Shown piece by piece: positions 1-4,782 of a stretch of DNA of 5,105 nucleotides. The stretch lies in contig QMUI01000087.1 of NCBI GenBank assembly GCA_003660485.1, forward strand, positions 1 to 5,105, in the 5' to 3' direction. Positions within the stretch are counted from its first letter, which is position 1. Each line of letters begins with the position of its first letter. The translations under genes were made by a program, and so were the position numbers. This stretch comes from Thermococci archaeon (GTDB taxonomy: Archaea; Methanobacteriota_B; Thermococci; Thermococcales; Thermococcaceae). The notes under the pieces are model-generated. The model was not told the origin of the DNA. It saw nothing but the letters and a program-made list of their open reading frames with translations, and searched no databases.

Positions 1-167
1 AGTTCATAGCCCTGTATCCTCTTGTAGCGCTGGGATTAATGACCCTCGCCTATTTCCTAACTAGGGCTTTCGAAAGGATAGGTCTCGATCCCGACAACGT
101 TACCGTTCCCACGATAACTACCCTTTCGGATGTCATCTCAACCCTATTCATAGTCGCGATAATCTAA
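1..167 (+). CDS. MgtE/SLC41-type divalent cation transporter, C-terminal fragment
   Basis: Only the last 54 codons are in the window; the first complete codon begins at base 3 and TAA is at 165-167. The fragment has a hydrophobic segment (about residues 2-19), a short polar stretch (TRAFERIGLDPDNV), then a second hydrophobic segment running to the C-terminus. The motif LDPDNVTVPTITTLSDVIST matches the end of the MgtE/SLC41 integral membrane domain, where a DP..(x)..P..TT..D pattern lies at the start of the last helix; in the family this Asp helps line the Mg2+ path. The product would be a cytoplasmic-membrane Mg2+ or other divalent-cation transporter. It is too short to tell whether regulatory CBS domains are present. 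The stop lies 36 bases before the chosen rbcL start, on the same strand, so co-transcription is possible. The family call is from motif recognition only. Confidence 0.75.
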   Translation, partial: FIALYPLVALGLMTLAYFLTRAFERIGLDPDNVTVPTITTLSDVISTLFIVAII

Positions 168-193
168 TTAGCGTGGCCGAAGCAATAATATAT

Positions 194-197
194 GGTG
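194..197 (+). promoter_or_regulatory. Ribosome binding site deciding the rbcL start
   Basis: GGTG pairs with the anti-Shine-Dalgarno end of archaeal 16S rRNA (part of GGAGGTGAT) and sits 6 bases before ATG at 204. The in-frame ATG at 192 lies before this site and has no comparable purine-rich sequence upstream. This favours translation from 204. Confidence 0.55.
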
Positions 198-203
198 CTC
201 CCC

Positions 204-1466
204 ATGAAGGTTGAGTGGTACCTCGATTTTGTTGACCTTGACTACACCCCAGGAAAGGACGAGCTTATAGTTGAGTACTACTTTGAGCCGAACGGCGTTT
301 CTCCTGAAGAGGCAGCTGGAAGGATAGCGAGCGAAAGCTCTATTGGAACGTGGACGACCCTCTGGAAGCTTCCAGAGATGGCAAGGAGGAGTATGGCAAA
401 GGTATTTTATTTAGAGAAGAGCGGTGAAGGTTATATAGCTAAGATAGCTTACCCCCTAACCCTGTTTGAGGAGGGGAGCTTAGTCCAGCTCTTCAGCGCT
501 ATAGCCGGTAACGTGTTCGGAATGAAAGCGTTGAAGAATCTAAGATTGCTAGACTTCCATCCCCCATACGAGTACCTGAGGCACTTCAGAGGGCCCCAGT
601 ACGGAGTTAAGGGGATTAGGGAATTTATGGGAATCAAGGACAGGCCTTTAACAGCAACGGTTCCAAAGCCAAAGATGGGGTGGAGCGTTGAGGAATATGC
701 TGAGATTGCTTACGAGCTCTGGAGCGGAGGCATTGACCTGCTTAAAGATGATGAGAACTTCACGAGCTTTCCCTTTAACAGGTTCGAAGAGAGGGTGAGA
801 AAGCTCTACAGGGTGAGGGACAGGGTCGAGGCAGAAACTGGGGAGACAAAGGAGTACCTGATCAACATCACCGGCCCAGTAGATGTAATGGAGAAGAGGG
901 CCGAATTAGTCGCCAATGAAGGCGGACAGTACGTGATGATTGATATAGTCGTTGCGGGATGGAGTGCACTTCAGTACATGAGGGAGGTTACCGAAGACTT
1001 GGGATTGGCAATCCATGCTCATAGGGCAATGCACGCGGCATTCACTAGGAACCCAAAGCACGGCATAACAATGTTTGCTTTAGCTAAGGCCGCAAGAATG
1101 ATTGGGGTTGATCAGATCCACACCGGAACAGCTGTAGGAAAGATGGCCGGGAATTATGAGGAAATAAAGAGAATTAACGACTTCCTCTTGAGCAAGTGGG
1201 AGCACATAAGACCGGTGTTCCCAGTAGCAAGCGGGGGTCTTCACCCTGGCTTAATGCCCGAGCTGATAAGGCTGTTCGGAAAAGATCTCGTTGTTCAAGC
1301 TGGAGGAGGCGTCATGGGCCATCCAGATGGGCCGAAGGCTGGAGCTAAAGCATTGAGGGATGCCATTGAGGCTGCAGTTGATGGAATAGACCTTGAGGAG
1401 AAAGCGAAATCAAGTCCTGAACTGAAGAAGGCCTTAGAGAAGTGGGGCTATCTCAAGCCAAAGTAG
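204..1466 (+). CDS. rbcL: Form III (archaeal) RuBisCO large subunit
   Basis: Ribulose-1,5-bisphosphate carboxylase, cytoplasmic. In archaea it acts in the AMP/nucleoside salvage pathway after AMP phosphorylase and ribose-1,5-bisphosphate isomerase, giving two 3-phosphoglycerate. The product is 420 residues from ATG 204. An alternative ATG at 192 adds MVLP (424 residues), but GGTG at 194-197 and the family N-terminus (MKVEWYLDF) favour 204. All expected active-site residues are visible, numbered here from ATG 192: E48 and T53-W54 (ESSIGTW), N107 (GNVFG), K159 and K161 (PKPKMG), carbamylated Lys K185 with metal ligands D187 and E188 (LLKDDEN), H277-R278 (HRAMH), H310, loop-6 K317 (GTAVGKM), S347 (VASGGLHPG), and the phosphate-binding Gly run at 371-373. 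It is shorter than Thermococcus kodakarensis RuBisCO (about 444), mainly between loop 6 and the SGG motif. No small subunit gene is present, as expected for form III. The upstream gap is too short to show a clear promoter. Confidence 0.97.
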   Translation: MKVEWYLDFVDLDYTPGKDELIVEYYFEPNGVSPEEAAGRIASESSIGTWTTLWKLPEMARRSMAKVFYLEKSGEGYIAKIAYPLTLFEEGSLVQLFSAIAGNVFGMKALKNLRLLDFHPPYEYLRHFRGPQYGVKGIREFMGIKDRPLTATVPKPKMGWSVEEYAEIAYELWSGGIDLLKDDENFTSFPFNRFEERVRKLYRVRDRVEAETGETKEYLINITGPVDVMEKRAELVANEGGQYVMIDIVVAGWSALQYMREVTEDLGLAIHAHRAMHAAFTRNPKHGITMFALAKAARMIGVDQIHTGTAVGKMAGNYEEIKRINDFLLSKWEHIRPVFPVASGGLHPGLMPELIRLFGKDLVVQAGGGVMGHPDGPKAGAKALRDAIEAAVDGIDLEEKAKSSPELKKALEKWGYLKPK

Positions 1467-1467
1467 T

Positions 1468-1486
1468 CGAAATTTCTTTAAATTTT
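1468..1486 (+). promoter_or_regulatory. Possible BRE/TATA promoter for the small basic gene
   Basis: The gap after the rbcL stop holds CGAAA (1468-1472, BRE-like) followed by the A/T-only run TTTAAATTTT (1477-1486). An archaeal TATA box centred near 1480 would place transcription start around 1505, only a few bases before ATG 1514. That leaves a very short leader, with the GGAG ribosome site at or near the 5' end. The same T-rich run could help terminate rbcL. The spacing is tight, so this is a candidate only; the small gene may instead be read through from rbcL. Confidence 0.35.
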
Positions 1487-1503
1487 CCTTTCAATAAGGA
1501 ATG

Positions 1504-1507
1504 GGAG
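1504..1507 (+). promoter_or_regulatory. Ribosome binding site deciding the start of the 63-residue gene
   Basis: GGAG lies 6 bases before ATG 1514. The longer in-frame version from ATG 1442 would begin inside the end of rbcL and has no such site, so 1514 is the preferred start. Confidence 0.6.
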
Positions 1508-1513
1508 TTGCTC

Positions 1514-1705
1514 ATGGACAGGAAGATAGATGATTTCATAAACCCTGGGGTCAAGGTGAGCAGACCTAAGAACAATGAAAAGAAAAAGAAGAGGCTTAAA
1601 GCAACTAAGCTTGATAACTTCCTTCCTGAGGAGCATATAAACTTCTTTAAGAGCCTTCGAATAGGCTCAAAGAAGATAGCAAGGAAGAAGATAGAAGAGC
1701 TGTGA
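1514..1705 (+). CDS. Small basic hypothetical protein (63 aa)
   Basis: Not recognised. The protein has 63 residues from ATG 1514, with GGAG 6 bases upstream. The composition is strongly basic: about 14 Lys and 5 Arg against 9 Asp/Glu, net charge near +10. Residues 1-20 are mixed polar with a PG and an RP. Residues 22-32 are a lysine-rich patch (NEKKKKRLK). Residues 38-63 (from [13 protein letters not shown] onward) look like one or two amphipathic helices ending in a charged [11 protein letters not shown] tail. There are no membrane segments, cysteine pairs or signal peptide. A nucleic-acid- or ribosome-binding role would fit the charge, but this is inference. The last 59 bases overlap the 3' end of mrpD on the other strand. 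A longer start at 1442 would overlap rbcL by 25 bases and is less likely. That it is a real gene rests on the ribosome site, a possible TATA-like upstream run and a protein-like composition. Confidence 0.65.
   Translation: MDRKIDDFINPGVKVSRPKNNEKKKKRLKATKLDNFLPEEHINFFKSLRIGSKKIARKKIEEL
1574..1590 (-). terminator. Candidate T-tract terminator of the mrp operon
   Basis: Read on the - strand, this stretch is TTCTTTTTCTTTTCATT, with runs of five and four T about 60-70 bases past the mrpD stop. Archaeal termination often uses U-rich tracts without a hairpin, and this is the first good tract downstream of mrpD. It lies inside the small basic gene and is the complement of that gene's lysine codons, so the T-richness could be incidental. 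Confidence 0.3.
1647..1705. other. Tail-to-tail coding overlap between mrpD and the small basic gene
   Basis: The + strand gene ends with TGA at 1703-1705, while the - strand mrpD stop occupies 1647-1649, giving 59 bases coding on both strands. The overlap encodes the last 19 residues of MrpD (471-489, Leu/Ser-rich) and the Lys-rich end of the small protein: AAG/AGA codons on one strand read as CTT/TCT on the other. Confidence 0.65.
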
Positions 1706-3116
1706 GTAGAATTATTCCCTCGCTTATTCCCACATTAATCAGGAAGTCCCTTCTCGGTATCTTGGTTCTTAACGCGAAGAACAGGGCTATCCCCAGGATT
1801 ATCATGGAGTCGTAAACACTGATTTTTCCTCCCAAGATAATTCCGGCCAAAAAGGCAATGACTGCTGGAACCGCCCCCGGTATTACAGTTTTCATGCTAG
1901 GCTCAACTCCATGTCCCCTCCACAGGTAATAGTTGACCTTTGTGAAGGACATCGCGGTGCCGACTGAGGCTAGATAAACGAAGAGCTTTGCATCGGTAAG
2001 TGCAGACTTGGCAACCCCACCGACCGTCAAACCAAACCCAGCTATTGCAAGGCTTAAGCTTAGGACTATCGCTAGCAGAATTGGCATATCTCGAGCTCCC
2101 AAGAACTCCAACTCCTTTTTCCTTCTAACATCAACCAGTGAACCCAAAGAGAGAAAGAGGCCCGACTTAAACGTGGCATGGGCGAAGGAGTAGAGAGCTG
2201 CAGCCATTGGGCTTATCGTGACCCCTAGGAGGACGTAGCCCATCTGGCTGACCGTGTGATAAGCCAATAATCTCTTCACGTTCCCCTGCATTAATGCTAA
2301 GACAACTCCAAAGATCATTGAGGCCAAGGCGAAGGGCTTTAGGAAGTCGAGGGTAGAGAGGTTTGAGAGGAGGACTAAACCATATATCGGCGCCTTAACG
2401 GCTATGCCCGAGAGTATCGCACTGACGTGAGTTTTTGCCTTAGAGTGGGCATCTGGAAGCCAGATGTGGAGGGGAAATACTCCCGCTTTAAGCATCAAAG
2501 CCACTGAGGCTATTTTAACGGGCAGATCATCCTTTAGATCTCTGGCGAGGTTAACATTGAGGTATCCCGTCTGGAAGTATATCATGCCAAGCGCTAGAAT
2601 AAGCAGGTAGGATGAGGTCATAGATAGCATTAAGTACTTAAATGCGGCCTCTTTGCTTCCCTCCTCCTTGGAGCTCGCTATCAGGGCGAAGGATGATATC
2701 GCCGAAAGCTCCATGAAAACGTAGTAGTTGAAGAAGTCCTTCGAGATGAATGCACCAATTAGCCCCGAGTGAACAAGCAACAGGAGAGACAGCTCTTTCC
2801 AGTCGGTGACCTTGGAGAGCACATATAGTGAGGCAGAGCCGAAAGCCACGAACTCTCCCAGGAGGAAGAGCAATGAAACCCTATCAATTCCAACCTCTAT
2901 TCCCATCGCCCTGGGGTATCCTCCGACAACTCCTGAGGAAGCAAAGGGAAGTAGGAGCATTGGGGTGAAGGCACCAAGGATGTAGAGAGCCTTAACCTCA
3001 AGGCCTAGGGGTAGCCTGAACTTCGCCCTTATCGTGCCCTCTATCCTAAGGGCCCCCACGAGGTATATTAAGATCGCTGAGATTAGAGGCACGATTACCA
3101 TTACAACTGCATTCAC
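1647..3116 (-). CDS. mrpD: Mrp/Mnh antiporter subunit D (NuoN/NuoM-like proton channel subunit)
   Basis: A 489-residue polytopic membrane protein of the proton-conducting NADH dehydrogenase/Mrp antiporter family, with about 14 hydrophobic segments. It is one of the ion-translocating subunits of Mrp complexes and is homologous to MbhH of Pyrococcus membrane hydrogenase and to NuoL/M/N of complex I. Family charged residues within the membrane are present: E136 in [14 protein letters not shown] (TM5 Glu), K210 in [19 protein letters not shown]241 in [12 protein letters not shown]317 in AHATFKSG and K370 near the TM12 Lys position, plus the HTVSQMGY motif (287-294). The start codon is GTG at 3116, forming a 4-base GTGA overlap with the mrpC stop, and GGAGG at 3126-3130 supports it. 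This is the last gene of the operon. Its last 19 residues (LTALLSS... to the end) are a Leu/Ser tail lying opposite the neighbouring basic gene and may not be under family constraint. Confidence 0.93.
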   Translation of the reverse strand: MNAVVMVIVPLISAILIYLVGALRIEGTIRAKFRLPLGLEVKALYILGAFTPMLLLPFASSGVVGGYPRAMGIEVGIDRVSLLFLLGEFVAFGSASLYVLSKVTDWKELSLLLLVHSGLIGAFISKDFFNYYVFMELSAISSFALIASSKEEGSKEAAFKYLMLSMTSSYLLILALGMIYFQTGYLNVNLARDLKDDLPVKIASVALMLKAGVFPLHIWLPDAHSKAKTHVSAILSGIAVKAPIYGLVLLSNLSTLDFLKPFALASMIFGVVLALMQGNVKRLLAYHTVSQMGYVLLGVTISPMAAALYSFAHATFKSGLFLSLGSLVDVRRKKELEFLGARDMPILLAIVLSLSLAIAGFGLTVGGVAKSALTDAKLFVYLASVGTAMSFTKVNYYLWRGHGVEPSMKTVIPGAVPAVIAFLAGIILGGKISVYDSMIILGIALFFALRTKIPRRDFLINVGISEGIILLTALLSSSLLSSLSLFEGS

Positions 3117-3382
3117 CTTCTCTTCCCTCCCATTATTAGAGCTAAGGCCAAGCCAGTGACGGCAACGTCAACTACAAGTGTTGTAAGCATTAAAACTGCG
3201 GGAATTGGATCCACGGGATTGCCTCCCTTCAGCGGCGGGGCACTTCCTACCTTGGCCCCTTCCTCTATTAGGAACAGAACGACTCCCAGGGCCATGATGT
3301 TTAGGGATAGCAACTGCTTAAGCTTTGACTGATTTACTATTATCCCGAAGAGCCCTATCACCGTAATTATCAACCCTATCAT
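3113..3382 (-). CDS. mrpC: Mrp/Mnh antiporter subunit C (NuoK-like)
   Basis: An 89-residue membrane protein with three hydrophobic segments (about 1-17, 24-40 and 60-84), the size and layout of MrpC/NuoK/MbhG. The family signature before TM3 is present as NPVDPIPAVLMLTTLV (residues 55-70), comparable to the usual DP.PQALVLTAIV. An aspartate, D72, sits inside TM3 (LVVDVAVTG), where MrpC proteins I remember carry Gly or Ser. N28 in TM2 aligns with the NuoK TM2 glutamate. MrpC is a core subunit between the antiporter-like subunit and the small subunits. The start is ATG 3382, one base after the mrpB stop (3384-3386), with GAGGG at 3389-3393. The TGA overlaps the mrpD GTG by 4 bases. Confidence 0.9.
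   Translation of the reverse strand: MIGLIITVIGLFGIIVNQSKLKQLLSLNIMALGVVLFLIEEGAKVGSAPPLKGGNPVDPIPAVLMLTTLVVDVAVTGLALALIMGGKRR
3126..3130 (-). promoter_or_regulatory. Ribosome binding site of mrpD (GTG start)
   Basis: GGAGG on the - strand lies 9 bases before GTG 3116. It supports the GTG start and the GTGA overlap with mrpC over the next in-frame ATG, five codons later. Confidence 0.6.
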
Positions 3383-3383
3383 C

Positions 3384-3767
3384 TTAATCCCTCTCCATGA
3401 AGGCCGTTATCGTGTAGAATATCATGGTAAAGGCCGCTCCAACCTTAATTCCAACGAAAACGTTGAAGGGAATTACAGTTTCCTCCAGCGGAGGTAAGTA
3501 TAACAAAGCAGTTAACAGCAGAAGAAGTATGAGGATTATGCCCGATACCCCCTCCATTGAGCTTACGAGCTTCTTCTTGAACTTCTTCCTTACCCTCCTG
3601 TATCCATGTGAGGTTATGAGAAGGATTATTGCCACCCCTAGGATTACTCCCGCCTGAAACCCTCCCCCTGGGGACTGGGAGGAGTACAGCATGAGGTAAG
3701 CTGCATAGGTAACGAGGAAGGGGCTCACAAGCTTTGTCGTGGTTCTCGCAACTATGCTCATCTTCAC
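3384..3767 (-). CDS. mrpB: Mrp/Mnh antiporter subunit B (MnhB domain)
   Basis: A 127-residue membrane protein with four hydrophobic segments (about 13-29, 36-53, 73-92 and 102-122). The MnhB signature SPGGGFQAGVILG (32-44) is intact, and the C-terminal GIKVGAAFTMIFY (106-118) is also typical. A very basic loop, RRVRKKFKKK (57-66), separates TM2 and TM3 and should face the cytoplasm by the positive-inside rule. Equivalent to MbhF in the membrane hydrogenase. The start is GTG 3767 with GGAGG 8 bases upstream; its GTGA overlaps the TGA of the preceding gene by 4 bases. An ATG two codons later (3761) is possible but sits too far from the ribosome site. Confidence 0.92.
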   Translation of the reverse strand: MKMSIVARTTTKLVSPFLVTYAAYLMLYSSQSPGGGFQAGVILGVAIILLITSHGYRRVRKKFKKKLVSSMEGVSGIILILLLLLTALLYLPPLEETVIPFNVFVGIKVGAAFTMIFYTITAFMERD

Positions 3768-4222
3768 TTCCTGTCCCTCCTGAGAACCAAGCTAAATCCC
3801 AATGCCGCCGAGAAGAGTATCATCGCTTCACCTATACTGTCGTAAAGCCTCCACCCAGCCAAGATCTCGGTAACGAGGTTTCCCATTGACCAGTGTGAGA
3901 TATAGGCATCGTACGTAAAAGTTCTTGGTTCAACCTCGCACTTTAAGAGCAGGACCAGGAGAGGGAGAACGAAAATGCCCTTCCAAATTTCAATCTTTCC
4001 ATCCTCTTCCGTGCTCTCATAAGCGAATATGAATAACCCGGTAACCAAGGCTCCGACAACTATAGCTGATAAGGCAACGTCTGGGGCCTTAAGCAAGAGG
4101 AGGAGTAGAATGAAGGCTAAGCTTACAAGTCCGTAAGTTATCAGGGAGGCGAGGAAGTCCCTGTGCAGGACGACAACGAGGGCGAGTCCTATAAGGATTA
4201 AGCTAAGGATTGTCCCAAGCAT
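3764..4222 (-). CDS. MrpA C-terminal-type subunit (DUF4040 part fused to MbhE-like part)
   Basis: A 152-residue membrane protein equivalent to the C-terminal tail of bacterial MrpA, encoded separately from any NuoL-like part. Residues 1-70 form the DUF4040/MbhD-like half: hydrophobic 2-19, 24-44 and 49-67 with the motif KAPDVALSAIVVGAL. Residues 80-152 resemble MbhE: hydrophobic 82-94, a polar stretch, then NLVTEILAGWRLYDSIGEAM (115-134) and a last helix ending LRRDRK. The YDSIGE segment matches the family (F/Y)DT(L/I)GE motif. Mbh carries these halves as two genes (MbhD, MbhE); here they are one. Compared with the APDVALTEAAVG pattern I recall for DUF4040, the Glu is replaced by A53. The start is ATG 4222, with AGGTGG 6 bases upstream; the gene overlaps mrpG by 20 bases and mrpB by 4. 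Annotation pipelines may label it MnhB-related or hypothetical. Confidence 0.8.
   Translation of the reverse strand: MLGTILSLILIGLALVVVLHRDFLASLITYGLVSLAFILLLLLLKAPDVALSAIVVGALVTGLFIFAYESTEEDGKIEIWKGIFVLPLLVLLLKCEVEPRTFTYDAYISHWSMGNLVTEILAGWRLYDSIGEAMILFSAALGFSLVLRRDRK
3776..3780 (-). promoter_or_regulatory. Ribosome binding site of mrpB (GTG start)
   Basis: GGAGG on the - strand lies 8 bases before GTG 3767 and 14 before the alternative ATG 3761. It therefore favours the GTG start and translational coupling with the upstream gene. Confidence 0.6.
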
Positions 4223-4517
4223 ACATGTCCACCTTTACCTCCGGTTTTATGCCCATCTTGTACGCTCCCCTAGCGATCGCGTGGCTTACCATCGGGTTTA
4301 TCAGGGCTATAAGAACCAAGAGGAAGAGGAGTTTAACCTTAACAACGAACGGGCCGTCCATGATCATCATCAACCCAAAGACTATCCCCATTATACCACC
4401 GGTGTCGCACTTCGTTGCGGCATGCAACCTAGTGTACACATCGGGAAACCTTATCACACCAAGCGAGCCGAAGAACATAATTGAATAACCGAATAATAAT
4501 GGAATTATTTCAAGCAT
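4203..4517 (-). CDS. mrpG: Mrp/Mnh antiporter subunit G
   Basis: A 104-residue membrane protein of the MnhG/MrpG family, with three hydrophobic segments (about 2-21, 40-53 and 59-76). The family signature GSLGVIRFPDVYTRLHAATK (17-36) is complete, and NPMVSHAIARGAY (74-86) is the usual second conserved block. Equivalent to MbhC. Start choice: ATG 4517 has a strong GGAGGGG site 5-7 bases upstream and gives the typical N-terminus. An in-frame ATG at 4559 would add 14 residues translated from that ribosome site and from mrpF, which is unlikely. The start overlaps the mrpF stop by 8 bases (ATGCTTGA). The C-terminal tail is polar (KPEVKVDMYAWDNP). Confidence 0.93.
   Translation of the reverse strand: MLEIIPLLFGYSIMFFGSLGVIRFPDVYTRLHAATKCDTGGIMGIVFGLMMIMDGPFVVKVKLLFLLVLIALINPMVSHAIARGAYKMGIKPEVKVDMYAWDNP
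4229..4234 (-). promoter_or_regulatory. Ribosome binding site of the MrpA-tail gene
   Basis: AGGTGG on the - strand lies 6 bases before ATG 4222, inside the end of mrpG. It fixes the start within the 20-base overlap. Confidence 0.55.
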
Positions 4518-4782
4518 TCCTACCCCTCCTCTCCATGTACTTGGCCAATATGAGGCCACTGACGGAGTTGACCATTAGGAGGACTATTGCGGCGTCTATC
4601 AGATACCACTCCCTCCAGAGCACAGCGAGTATCGCTATAATTCCAACTACCTTGGTCGTTACCGTGTTAAGTCCGACTATCCTATCGGCCAGCGTAGGGC
4701 CCGCTATGACTCTGTACATAGCCATTAGTGCCGTGAACAATAACATTCCAATGCCCGCTACCAGAAGATCTTCTTTAGCCAT
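4510..4782 (-). CDS. mrpF: Mrp/Mnh antiporter subunit F
   Basis: A 90-residue membrane protein of the MnhF/MrpF family with three hydrophobic segments (about 6-22, 43-56 and 62-81). The signature RVIAGPTLADRIVGLNT (24-40) is intact, including D33 and R34; the third helix begins with D63 (LIDAAIVLLMVNSVSG), a position usually acidic in this family. Equivalent to MbhB. The distance from M1 to the RVIAGPT block matches family members, which supports ATG 4782 even though the ribosome site is weak (GGGGGAC at 4791-4797, or GAGGA directly abutting the ATG). A start at M13 would cut into the first helix. It overlaps mrpE by 25 bases, so translation is probably coupled to mrpE. The short C-terminal tail is basic (ERRGRNA). 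Confidence 0.92.
   Translation of the reverse strand: MAKEDLLVAGIGMLLFTALMAMYRVIAGPTLADRIVGLNTVTTKVVGIIAILAVLWREWYLIDAAIVLLMVNSVSGLILAKYMERRGRNA
4523..4530 (-). promoter_or_regulatory. Ribosome binding site deciding the mrpG start
   Basis: AGGAGGGG on the - strand ends 5 bases before ATG 4517. It lies within the extra codons of the longer reading (ATG 4559), which argues for the shorter 104-residue protein. Confidence 0.65.

Noticed and set aside
159..193. TATA-like A/T runs (ATAATCTA at 159-166 and AATAATATAT at 184-193) as an rbcL promoter
   Set aside because: The second is too close to the start to direct a transcript containing ATG 204; the first has only a weak match and no clear BRE, so no promoter is called.
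449..637. 62-codon - strand frame inside rbcL
   Set aside because: Shadow of the RuBisCO N-terminal domain, with no ribosome site.
1442..1513. Longer N-terminus (24 extra residues) for the small basic protein
   Set aside because: It overlaps the rbcL end, has no ribosome site, and its residues differ in character from the rest; GGAG before ATG 1514 gives a better start.
1823..1827. T5 run on the + strand as terminator of the small basic gene
   Set aside because: A single short run more than 100 bases past the stop and within mrpD coding sequence; not distinguishable from chance.
2008..2193. 61-codon + strand frame opposite mrpD
   Set aside because: Shadow frame; the opposite strand carries conserved MrpD motifs throughout.
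3424..3657. 77-codon + strand frame opposite mrpB
   Set aside because: Shadow frame of a gene with a clear MnhB signature.
4518..4559. Extended N-terminus of MrpG from ATG 4559
   Set aside because: The extra 14 codons contain the ribosome binding site itself, and family members begin directly before the first hydrophobic segment.
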